Below, piece by piece: positions 1 to 6,216 of a DNA stretch of 7,628 nt (the stretch's first letter is position 1; each line of letters begins with the position of its first letter). Source of the DNA: Rhodospirillales bacterium (GTDB taxonomy: Bacteria > Pseudomonadota > Alphaproteobacteria > Rhodospirillales > Magnetospirillaceae). The stretch covers positions 1 to 7,628 of the forward strand of contig JASHSH010000322.1 in assembly GCA_030040955.1 (NCBI GenBank). Reading direction: 5' to 3'. Below the pieces are notes generated by a model. The model did no database searches and was not told the origin of the DNA. It worked only from the letters and a program-made list of their open reading frames with translations. A program made the position numbers and the translations under genes.

Positions 1-2187
1 CCGCTCGCCGAGGCGCTGGGCGAGCGATATCTGTCCTATGCGCTCTCCACCATCGTCTCGCGTTCGTTGCCCGACGTGCGCGACGGACTCAAGCCGGTGC
101 ACCGGCGCCTGCTGTTCGCGATGCGGGAGCTGCGGCTCGATCCCGAGACCGGCTTCAAGAAATGCGCGCGCGTGGTCGGCGACACGATCGGCAAATACCA
201 TCCGCACGGCGATAATGCGGTCTACGACACGCTGGTGCGCCTCGCCCAGGATTTCGCGGTCCGCTATCCGCTGGTCGAAGGGCAGGGGAATTTCGGCAAT
301 ATCGACGGCGATACCGCCGCGGCCATGCGCTACACCGAGGCGCGGCTCACCCAGGTCGCCGCCGCGCTGATGGAGGGGATCGACGAGAATTCCGTCGATC
401 TTCGCCCCACCTATGACGGCAGCGAAGTCGAGCCGGTGGTCATGCCGGCCGCCTTCCCGAATCTGCTCGCCAACGGCGCCTCCGGCATCGCGGTCGGCAT
501 GGCGACCAGCGTCCCGCCGCACAATGCGGGCGAAATCTGCACCGCGCTGCTGCATCTGATCGCGCATCCGAACTGCGCCATCGACACACTGGTCGCGGCG
601 ATGCCGGGGCCGGATTTCCCGACCGGCGGCGAGCTGGTCGAATCCCGTGCGGCGATCCTGGATGCGTACAAGACCGGCCGCGGCAGCTTCCGCCTGCGCG
701 CGCGCTGGCGCCAGGAGAAGCTCTCGCACGGCGCCTGGCAGATCATCGTCAGCGAAATCCCGTACCAGGTGCAGAAATCGCGCCTGATGGAGCATATCGC
801 CGAGTTGATCGAGGCGCGCAAGCTGCCCCTCCTCGGCGACGCCCGCGACGAATCGGCGGCCGAGCTGCGCATCGTGCTCGAGCCGAAGAGCCGCACGGTC
901 GAGCCGGCGGTGCTGATGGAGCAGCTGTTCCGCCAAACCGAGCTCGAATCCCGCATCCCGCTCAACATGAACGTGCTCGACGCGCGCTCGGTGCCGCGGG
1001 TGATGAACCTGAAGGAGGTGCTGCGCGCCTTCCTCGACCATCGCCATGAAGTGCTGCGGCGGCGTTCGGAACATCGGCTGGACCGCATCGGCCGGCGCAT
1101 GGAGGTGCTGGAAGGCTATCTCAAGGCCTATCTCGACATCGACAAGGTGATCCGCATCATCCGCCGCGAGGACGAGCCCAAGCCGAAGCTGATGAAGGCC
1201 TTCGACCTGACCGATGCGCAGGCCGAAGCGATCCTCAATATGCGGCTGCGCAGCCTGCGTCGGCTCGAGGAGATGGAGATCAAGGGCGAGCATGCCAAGC
1301 TGGCGGCCGAACGCGCCGAGATCGAGGGGCTTCTGGGCAGCGAGCCGAAGCGGTGGAAGGCCATCGCCAAGGAAATTGCTTCGATCAAGGAGCGTTTCGG
1401 CGAGAGGACCAAGCTCGGCAAGCGCCGCACGCGGATCGGCGAAGCGCCCGCGCCGGTGATCGTGCCGATCGAGGCCACCATCGAGCGCGAGGACATCACC
1501 GTCGTGCTCTCCGAGAAGGGCTGGCTGCGCGCGGTGCGCGGCCACGGCGAGGACGAGCTGCGCTTCAAGGAGGGCGACGGGCCGTTGATCCAGCTGCGCG
1601 CCGCCACCACCGACAAGTTCCTGGTGTTCGCCTCCAACGGCCGCTTCTACACGATCCCGGGCGATAAGCTGCCGCGCGGTCGGGGACATGGCGAGCCGCT
1701 CCGCCTGATGATCGACCTGCCGAACGAGGCGAGCGCGGTCGCCATGCTCACCTATCGCGCGGACCAGCGCCTGCTGTTGGTGTCCTCGACCGGGCGCGGA
1801 TTCCTGGTGAGGTCGGACGAGGTGCTGGCGCAGACCCGCGCCGGCAAGCAGGTGTTCAATCTCGCCGAGGGCGAAAGCGCGGGCTTCTGCGTCTCCGCCG
1901 AGGGAGATTCGGTCGCTATCATCGGAACGAACCGGAAGCTGCTGATCTTCCCCCTCAAAGACGTGCCCGAGCTGGCGCGCGGCCGCGGCGTGATCCTCCA
2001 GAAATACCGCCAGGGCGGAACCTCCGACGTGCGTGTGTTCCTGCTCGACGAGGGGCTGACCTGGAGGCAAGGCGGGACGGGCGATCGCACGCGCACCGAG
2101 AAGCAGCTCGCCGCATGGGTGGGAAATCGGGGCGGGGCGGGACGTCTGCCGCCCACCGGCTTCCGGCGCGACAACCGTTTCGGGTAG
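1..2187 (+). CDS. parC: DNA topoisomerase IV subunit A (ParC), 5'-partial
   Basis: This is the breakage-reunion subunit of topoisomerase IV, which pairs with ParE to decatenate replicated chromosomes in the cytoplasm. The frame is open from base 1, so the true start lies upstream; 728 residues are visible and probably about 10-25 are missing. Numbering from the first visible codon, SLPDVRDGLKPVHRR (22-36) and KYHPHGD (65-71) are the family hallmarks of the winged-helix region. The catalytic pair is R110-Y111 in AAMRYTEARL (Y111 codon 331-333). The long helical section around residues 335-480 is the coiled-coil/tower region, and the beta-pinwheel C-terminal domain follows from about 490. ParC is preferred over GyrA because of the shorter C-terminal domain, the degenerate GyrA-box-like LPRGRGHGEP (557-566) and the ending LPPTGFRRDNRF typical of alphaproteobacterial ParC. 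The quinolone-pocket residue equivalent to E. coli Ser80 is Asn72; Asp76 replaces Glu84. There is no sign of disruption. Confidence 0.97.
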   Translation, partial: PLAEALGERYLSYALSTIVSRSLPDVRDGLKPVHRRLLFAMRELRLDPETGFKKCARVVGDTIGKYHPHGDNAVYDTLVRLAQDFAVRYPLVEGQGNFGNIDGDTAAAMRYTEARLTQVAAALMEGIDENSVDLRPTYDGSEVEPVVMPAAFPNLLANGASGIAVGMATSVPPHNAGEICTALLHLIAHPNCAIDTLVAAMPGPDFPTGGELVESRAAILDAYKTGRGSFRLRARWRQEKLSHGAWQIIVSEIPYQVQKSRLMEHIAELIEARKLPLLGDARDESAAELRIVLEPKSRTVEPAVLMEQLFRQTELESRIPLNMNVLDARSVPRVMNLKEVLRAFLDHRHEVLRRRSEHRLDRIGRRMEVLEGYLKAYLDIDKVIRIIRREDEPKPKLMKAFDLTDAQAEAILNMRLRSLRRLEEMEIKGEHAKLAAERAEIEGLLGSEPKRWKAIAKEIASIKERFGERTKLGKRRTRIGEAPAPVIVPIEATIEREDITVVLSEKGWLRAVRGHGEDELRFKEGDGPLIQLRAATTDKFLVFASNGRFYTIPGDKLPRGRGHGEPLRLMIDLPNEASAVAMLTYRADQRLLLVSSTGRGFLVRSDEVLAQTRAGKQVFNLAEGESAGFCVSAEGDSVAIIGTNRKLLIFPLKDVPELARGRGVILQKYRQGGTSDVRVFLLDEGLTWRQGGTGDRTRTEKQLAAWVGNRGGAGRLPPTGFRRDNRFG

Positions 2188-2238
2188 AGTTCGCGCGCCG
2201 TCGCGGCGGCCTTCATCGGGACGGCGGCCGGCGGTTCC

Positions 2239-2245
2239 GGGAGGG
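2239..2245 (+). promoter_or_regulatory. Ribosome binding site that sets the start of the 89-residue membrane protein
   Basis: GGGAGGG lies 4 bases before the ATG at 2250 and is one of the best Shine-Dalgarno matches in the window. It favours this start over in-frame upstream codons that would extend the protein backwards into the 3' end of parC. Confidence 0.7.
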
Positions 2246-2249
2246 AACA

Positions 2250-2519
2250 ATGCAGCCAGCGACCATGGCGCCAGCGGCGGTCATCGGGATCGTCGTCACC
2301 TACTTCATTCTGTTCATGGTGCTGATCGTCATTCCGCACGTGATCGGCAACTATTTTCTCGCGCGGCGGGTGGGCGGCAATCCTGTTCTGTGGGCGATCT
2401 TGACCTGTATCCCGGGCGTGAATCTTATTTTCTTCACCTACGTGTTCTATCGGACCGTCTTCGTCGCGCTCGATAGGTTGCATGCCATCGGAAGGCGCGC
2501 CGGACTCGAAATGCCGTGA
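2250..2519 (+). CDS. Small membrane protein, 89 aa, unknown function
   Basis: I do not recognise a named family. The protein has two strongly hydrophobic stretches, about residues 9-33 and 47-69. They are separated by a short polar loop carrying ARR at 38-40 and GGNP at 42-45. The second stretch contains the motif CIPGVNLIFF (53-62), and a basic tail follows (RLHAIGRR). This fits a two-helix inner-membrane protein with no cleavable signal peptide; by the positive-inside rule the ARR loop and the basic tail would both favour the cytoplasm, so the topology is unclear. A frame open from 2115 could add 45 residues, but those overlap parC in another frame and are rich in Arg and Gly, so the ATG with the good ribosome binding site is preferred. 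The gene starts 62 bases after parC and ends 6 bases before the NDUFAF6-like gene in the same frame, which suggests co-transcription and possibly translational coupling with it. Confidence 0.8.
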   Translation: MQPATMAPAAVIGIVVTYFILFMVLIVIPHVIGNYFLARRVGGNPVLWAILTCIPGVNLIFFTYVFYRTVFVALDRLHAIGRRAGLEMP

Positions 2520-2525
2520 GCTAGC

Positions 2526-3377
2526 GTGGCCCGGGACCGGGCAAGCGACGCGGCCGGGCTTGCCGGCGAAGTAAGACGGCACGACCGCGACCGGTTCGTC
2601 ACCGCGCTGTTCGCGCCGGCCGAACCGCGCGCCGGCCTGTTCGCGCTCTACGCATTCAATTCCGAGATCGCGCGGGTGCGCGAATCGGTGAGCGAACCGC
2701 TGCTCGGCGAAATGCGCCTGCAATGGTGGCGCGACGCGATCGAGAGACTCTATAGCTGCGGCGATCTCGCCCATCCGGTGGCGCGGGCGATTGGATCGGC
2801 CATCTCCCGGCACGGCTTGAGCCGAAACCAGTTCGACCGGCTGATCGACGCGCGCGCCGCCGATCTGGTCAACGGACCGCCGGCGGACATGGAAGCGCTC
2901 GAAGCCTACGCGCGGGGAACCTCATCCACGCTGGTGGCGCTCGCGCTGGAGGTGCTTGGCCAACGTGGCGAGGCGGCGGAGCGCGTCACGCTGCATGCCG
3001 GGATCGCCTGGGCGCTCACCGGGCTGCTGCGCGCCGTGCCCTTCCATGCCGCGCAAGGTCGAGTCTTTCTGCCGGGTGATCTGCTGGCGGGCGAAGGCAT
3101 CGCGCCGACCGATCTCTTGGCCGCCGCCACGCGCGCCTCGCTCGCGAAGGTGGGCGAGGCGGTAGCCGAGCGGGCGCGGCACCATGTCGCCGCCGCCCGC
3201 GCGGTGCGCGGAAGTCTGCCGCGCGGCGGGGTTTCCGCGCTTCTCATCGTCACGCTGGCGAATTCCTATCTCGGACGCCTGCGGCGGGTCCGTTTCGACC
3301 TCGCCGATACGACATGGTCGACGACGCGCCCGCCCGTCGCGCGCCTGCTCGCCGCCGCCCTGACGCGGCGCTACTGA
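2526..3377 (+). CDS. Squalene/phytoene synthase-fold protein, NDUFAF6-like
   Basis: This 283-residue protein has the all-helical squalene/phytoene synthase fold but probably no prenyl-condensing activity. The GTG at 2526 is nearly forced: an in-frame stop (the TGA of the preceding gene) lies 9 bases upstream, and no other usual start codon precedes the conserved RHDRDRFVTALFAP region (18-31). Where active synthases carry the first Asp-rich motif, this protein has FNSEIARVRESVSEP (44-58), followed by GEMRLQWWRDAI (61-72). Where the second motif DxxxD precedes RVYLP, it has LRAVPFHAAQGRVFLP (168-183), with no aspartate. From memory, both replacements match human NDUFAF6, the mitochondrial complex I assembly factor, including AFN.E.A.V..SVSE, M/LRxQ.W and LRA.P.H....VFLP. 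The likely role is therefore complex I assembly or an unknown lipid-related task, by inference. Databases often label such genes phytoene synthase. It is cytoplasmic or membrane-peripheral. It overlaps the end of trmFO tail to tail by 7 bases. Confidence 0.9.
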   Translation: MARDRASDAAGLAGEVRRHDRDRFVTALFAPAEPRAGLFALYAFNSEIARVRESVSEPLLGEMRLQWWRDAIERLYSCGDLAHPVARAIGSAISRHGLSRNQFDRLIDARAADLVNGPPADMEALEAYARGTSSTLVALALEVLGQRGEAAERVTLHAGIAWALTGLLRAVPFHAAQGRVFLPGDLLAGEGIAPTDLLAAATRASLAKVGEAVAERARHHVAAARAVRGSLPRGGVSALLIVTLANSYLGRLRRVRFDLADTTWSTTRPPVARLLAAALTRRY

Positions 3378-3383
3378 GCCGCG
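3364..3383. terminator. Hairpin spanning two convergent stop codons, possible bidirectional terminator
   Basis: CGCGGC (3364-3369) and GCCGCG (3378-3383) form a perfect 6-bp stem around an 8-base loop. The loop holds both stop codons: TGA of the NDUFAF6-like gene and, read leftward, TAG of trmFO. Neither strand has a T-tract after it, so this is not a classic intrinsic terminator. In such GC-rich coding sequence a 6-bp GC stem could also arise by chance. Confidence 0.25.
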
Positions 3384-4726
3384 AGCGCGTGGCCCCCTTC
3401 GATCCAGCGCGCGAGGTCGACGCGGGCGCGGACCGCGTAAAGCCGCTTGCGCTCGCGGCCGCGCGCCGTCCGGCCATGCGCATCCGATTCGCCGGGCGGG
3501 TCGGGGAACAGGCCGAAAGTCACGTTCATCGGCTGGAACGTCTCGGCCTTGGCGCCGCCGGTGATGTGGGCGAGCAACGCGCCGATCGCGGTGGTGGGAG
3601 GGGGCAGCGAGGGGACGCGGTCCATCCGCTCGGCCGCGGCGAAGCGTCCCGCGAGCAGGCCGATGGCCGCGCTCTCGACATAACCTTCGCAGCCGGTGAT
3701 CTGGCCGGCGAAGCGCAAGCCCGGCCGTGCCTTCAGCCGCAGCGTATCGTCGAGCAGGCGCGGCGAATTCAGGAATGTGTTGCGATGCATTCCGCCCAGG
3801 CGCGCGAACTCCGCCTCGGCCAGGCCGGGCAGGGTGCGCAGGATTCGGACTTGTTCGCCATGTTTCAGCATGGTCTGGAACCCGACCATGTTGTAAAGCG
3901 TGCCCAGCGCGTTGTCCTGGCGAAGCTGCGCCACTGCGTAGGAGCGCCGGCCGGGATTGCGCGGATCGGTGAGCCCGACCGGCTTCATCGGACCGTGCGC
4001 CAATGTGAGCCGGCCGCGCTCGGCCATCACCTCGATAGGTAGGCAGCCCTCGAAGAAGGGCGTGCCCTCCCAGTCCTTCGGGAGATGGCGCTCGCCCGCC
4101 AGGAGGGCATCGACGAAGGCATCGTATTCGGCACGGGTGAGCGGCAGGTTGATATAGTCGGTGCCGGTGCCCTTGTCGTAGCGCGACTGGTACCAGGCGC
4201 GGGAGAAATCGATGCTGTCGCGCAGGACGATGGGCGCGATCGCGTCGAAGAAGGCCAGCGACTTGGCGCCGGTGAGCGTCGCGACGCACTCGGCCAATGC
4301 GGGCGAGGTGAGCGGTCCGGTGGCGACGATCGCCGAGTCCCAGTCGGCCGGCGGCGAAGCTATTTCCTCGCGGCGCAGCGAAATCAGCGGATGCGCGAGC
4401 AGCGCGGACTCGACCGCGGTGGAAAATCCCTCCCGGTCCACGGCGAGCGCGCCGCCGGCCGGCACGCGGTGCGCGTCGCCCGCCGCAAGGATCAGCGAAT
4501 CGAGCCTGCGCATCTCCTCGTGCAGCAACCCGACCGCGTTGTGTTCGGCATCGTCGGAGCGGAAGGAGTTCGAGCAGACCAGCTCGGCCAGGCGGCCGGT
4601 GACATGGGCGGGCGTCGAGCGGACCGGGCGCATCTCGTGCAGCACGGCCGGGATGCCGGAACGCGCGAGTTGCCAGGCCGCCTCGCTGCCCGCGAGCCCG
4701 CCGCCGATCACATGGACTTCGCGCAT
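3371..4726 (-). CDS. trmFO: tRNA (uracil-54 C5) methyltransferase, folate/FAD-dependent (TrmFO)
   Basis: TrmFO makes ribothymidine at position 54 of the tRNA T-loop, using 5,10-methylenetetrahydrofolate as carbon donor and reduced FAD as reductant; it acts in the cytoplasm. The protein is 451 residues, close to the usual 435-475. VIGGGLAGSEAAW (6-18) is the N-terminal dinucleotide-binding motif for FAD. The catalytic cysteines match those known from the family: C51 in ELVCSNSFRSD and C228 in FFEGCLPIEVMAERGR. MKPVGLTDPR (247-256), YNMVGFQT (278-285) and the C-terminal FAD segment GQITGCEGYVESAA (341-354) are further hallmarks. The ATG at 4726 is secure because an in-frame TAG lies four codons upstream. 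No Shine-Dalgarno sequence precedes it, so initiation may be leaderless or weak. Older annotations call this gene gid or a GidA homologue. The gene diverges from the DUF4170 gene. Confidence 0.97.
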   Translation of the reverse strand: MREVHVIGGGLAGSEAAWQLARSGIPAVLHEMRPVRSTPAHVTGRLAELVCSNSFRSDDAEHNAVGLLHEEMRRLDSLILAAGDAHRVPAGGALAVDREGFSTAVESALLAHPLISLRREEIASPPADWDSAIVATGPLTSPALAECVATLTGAKSLAFFDAIAPIVLRDSIDFSRAWYQSRYDKGTGTDYINLPLTRAEYDAFVDALLAGERHLPKDWEGTPFFEGCLPIEVMAERGRLTLAHGPMKPVGLTDPRNPGRRSYAVAQLRQDNALGTLYNMVGFQTMLKHGEQVRILRTLPGLAEAEFARLGGMHRNTFLNSPRLLDDTLRLKARPGLRFAGQITGCEGYVESAAIGLLAGRFAAAERMDRVPSLPPPTTAIGALLAHITGGAKAETFQPMNVTFGLFPDPPGESDAHGRTARGRERKRLYAVRARVDLARWIEGGHALAAQ

Positions 4727-4780
4727 GATCGGAATCTACGTCGTCCCGGGGCGAGCGGATAGGAGGAGCGATCCGCCACA

Positions 4781-4809
4781 TTGGCAGGCGCGCGGAAAAC
4801 CCCTATAAA
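4781..4809 (+). promoter_or_regulatory. Sigma-70-type promoter for the DUF4170 gene
   Basis: TTGGCA (4781-4786) and TATAAA (4804-4809) are separated by exactly 17 bases, with each hexamer one base from consensus. Transcription would begin near 4816 and give a leader of about 24 bases. This is the clearest promoter in the window, and such good -10 boxes stand out in this GC-rich DNA. It lies in the 113-base divergent spacer 4727-4839. I found no comparable promoter facing trmFO. Confidence 0.7.
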
Positions 4810-4839
4810 CAAAGGGATAGTGGAGGTGCCCCAGGGAAC

Positions 4840-5259
4840 ATGGCCGAAACCCTGTTCAACGTGATCGGCGGCGAATATGCCGATACCAGCTTCACCGCGC
4901 TGGTTGAGGGAGTGGTGGCCGAACGCTACGGGCCGATGCCGCGGGTCGAGGCGATGGCGCTGTGGCGGTCGCTTTCGGCCAAGTCGGTCGACAATTGCAT
5001 GGTCCGGTACTATGTGCGCGCGGTCGAGGAACATCCCGCCGAGGAATGGTTCGTCGCCGGCGGCGAATATTCCGCCACCGATTTTTCGCATCTCGCCAAG
5101 GGCAGGGAGCTCGAAGTGTTCGGTCCGTACGCCGATCGCGCCCAGGCGCTCGCGGTATGGCGCGCGATCACCGCCAAGACGGTCGATGACGCGCTGTGCC
5201 GCTACGATATCGTGACCGGCGACCGGCTGCGGCAGCTCCGCGTGCAAACCCTGCCGTAG
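4840..5259 (+). CDS. DUF4170-like protein with two tandem repeats, 139 aa
   Basis: This is a small soluble protein with no signal peptide or membrane segment and no known function. It consists of two copies of one module of about 56 residues. The first (5-60) reads LFNVIGGEY, a short divergent stretch, GP, then ALWRSLSAKSVDN and VRYYV. The second (69-125) reads WFVAGGEY, GPY, then AVWRAITAKTVDDA and CRYDIV. The copies align without gaps from GGEY to GP (offset 64), then with a one-residue shift (offset 65). The pattern GGEY...GP...A...WRA...TVDDA..RY matches DUF4170, a short alphaproteobacterial family that I recall as single-module (about 70-80 aa), so this looks like an internal duplication. 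Two imperfect ribosome binding sites precede the ATG: GGAGG at 4822-4826, 13 bases away, and AGGGA at 4833-4837, 2 bases away. The gene has its own strong promoter and ends 3 bases from the convergent lipoprotein gene. Confidence 0.85.
   Translation: MAETLFNVIGGEYADTSFTALVEGVVAERYGPMPRVEAMALWRSLSAKSVDNCMVRYYVRAVEEHPAEEWFVAGGEYSATDFSHLAKGRELEVFGPYADRAQALAVWRAITAKTVDDALCRYDIVTGDRLRQLRVQTLP
4852..5214 (+). repeat. Protein-level tandem duplication inside the DUF4170-like gene
   Basis: Unit 1 spans about 4852-5019 and unit 2 about 5044-5214, separated by a short linker rich in Glu and Pro. Shared landmarks are GGEY, a Gly seven residues before GP, W-R, A-K-x-V-D and RY. The DNA has diverged well beyond direct-repeat recognition, so the duplication is old rather than a recent slippage event. 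Confidence 0.8.
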
Positions 5260-5262
5260 CCG

Positions 5263-6105
5263 CTACAGAGTGACGTTGACCGTCACCCGCCGCGTCTCGC
5301 CGACCCGCACCACGCCCACCGGTATCGCCCGGCCGCGCCCGCCGTTCAGGATCGCGGCCTTCAGATCCTCGACGGTAGCGACGGGTCTTCCGTCATAGTC
5401 GGTGATCACGTCGCCGACCCGGATTCCCGCCCGCTCGGCGGCAAGCCCCCGATCGACCGCGACCACCAGCAGCCCGACCAGCGATGGGTTGGCGATACGC
5501 GCTGCATTGTCGGCGGGCAGCGGGATCGGATGCACGCCGAGCAGCGGAGGCGAGGAGAGATCGGCGCCGGGCGCGCCGGCCACATAGGCGGAGCCCAGGA
5601 CCTTCGCGATCTTGTCGAGCTGCGTGCGGATGATGTCGGTGCCGACGGCCAGCTCGTAGGCCTCGCCATGCCGGGAGGCGATTTTCACGGTGAGCCCGCT
5701 GCCCATGCGTTCGCGCAACATCGCCTCGTCGAGCAGAATGCCGACGCGCTCCTCGTCGGTGCAGCCTTCGCTCACGCAGCCGCGCGAGCGGAACAGATTG
5801 ACGACCGGCAGCGGCTTCGCGGTGTCGTCGAAGGCGGAATCGAAATATTCGAGCGGCGGCGGGTAGACGGCCTCGAAGAACAGCCGGTGGCTGACGGCGC
5901 GCGTCTGCCGGTTGACGAAGCTTTGCAGGAACCAGCCGTGCCGCGCCAGATTGCCGGTGTCGACCTGCACATAGGCGCTGTCGACCTCGACGCTCGGGCT
6001 GTATTGGTCCGTCCTGGCCTGTATTTGATTTGGCGCGGGCCGCGCGCAGCCGGCGAGGAGAACTGGCACAAGGATGGCGGCCGCCCAGGCGAGGATTCGG
6101 ATCAT
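5263..6105 (-). CDS. PDZ-domain lipoprotein, 280 aa
   Basis: The N-terminus MIRILAWAAAILVPVLLAGC is a lipoprotein signal. The lipobox LLAGC places the lipidated cysteine at residue 20, followed by Ala, which favours transport to the outer membrane by the Lol rule known from gammaproteobacteria. Residues 30-180 form a domain I do not recognise, with a possible periplasmic disulfide (C110 and C115, in RGCVSEGC). Residues about 205-280 are a PDZ domain: PSLVGLLVVAVDRG, AAERAGIRVGDVI, then DYDGRPVATVEDLKAAI. No trypsin-like protease domain or catalytic triad is present, unlike DegP/DegS, so the PDZ is probably a binding module in a scaffold or adaptor. TAGGGG (minus strand, 6111-6116) sits 5 bases before the ATG as ribosome binding site. 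The gene may be transcribed with the upstream Mpo1-like gene across the 111-base gap, or from its own promoter within it. Confidence 0.88.
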   Translation of the reverse strand: MIRILAWAAAILVPVLLAGCARPAPNQIQARTDQYSPSVEVDSAYVQVDTGNLARHGWFLQSFVNRQTRAVSHRLFFEAVYPPPLEYFDSAFDDTAKPLPVVNLFRSRGCVSEGCTDEERVGILLDEAMLRERMGSGLTVKIASRHGEAYELAVGTDIIRTQLDKIAKVLGSAYVAGAPGADLSSPPLLGVHPIPLPADNAARIANPSLVGLLVVAVDRGLAAERAGIRVGDVITDYDGRPVATVEDLKAAILNGGRGRAIPVGVVRVGETRRVTVNVTL

Positions 6106-6167
6106 GCACGCCCCTATCGGCCCCGCATTCCGCCGGCAACCTTTGGATGCGCCGCGGAACCGTGACC

Positions 6168-6197
6168 ACTATCGGGGGAAGGAACGGCGCTTGTCCA
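6168..6197 (-). promoter_or_regulatory. Weak candidate promoter for the PDZ lipoprotein gene
   Basis: Read leftward, TGGACA (6192-6197) and GATAGT (6168-6173) are 18 bases apart, matching consensus at five of six and four of six positions. They lie about 63 bases upstream of the lipoprotein start, within the 111-base spacer 6106-6216. The match could be chance; nothing else notable is visible in that spacer. Confidence 0.3.
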
Positions 6198-6216
6198 GCC
6201 TGGCCGGAGTCGGCGA

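Noticed and set aside
2155..2195. A possible promoter (TAGAGT) near the end of parC for the small membrane protein
   Set aside because: No acceptable -35 hexamer is found at proper spacing; read-through from parC is the simpler explanation.
2115..2249. An N-terminal extension of the small membrane protein into parC
   Set aside because: The extension is Arg/Gly-rich, overlaps conserved parC codons in another frame, and the ATG at 2250 has a strong ribosome binding site.
1752..2813. A minus-strand open frame opposite the end of parC and the next two genes
   Set aside because: It crosses three well-supported plus-strand genes, has no motifs and has the composition of an antisense shadow.
4732..4736. 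A GANTC (CcrM methylation) site just upstream of trmFO
   Set aside because: Such sites occur by chance at this density, and a single one does not show cell-cycle control.
4085..4762. A plus-strand open frame opposite trmFO
   Set aside because: It is an antisense shadow with low-complexity composition; no ribosome binding site or family resemblance.
2922..4781. A long open frame on the minus strand (about 619 codons) overlapping trmFO
   Set aside because: It is an out-of-frame shadow of trmFO; its composition is Arg/Ala/Gly/Pro-rich with no recognisable domain, while the trmFO frame has full family motifs.
5257..5265. Palindrome TAGCCGCTA formed by the two convergent stop codons
   Set aside because: It arises from two TAG stops 3 bases apart; too short to mean anything by itself.
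5270..5286. A perfect hairpin GTGACG-5-base loop-CGTCAC just after the DUF4170 gene
   Set aside because: It lies in the last codons of the lipoprotein gene, encodes the alternating Val/Thr end of the PDZ domain, and has no T-tract; a terminator role cannot be supported.
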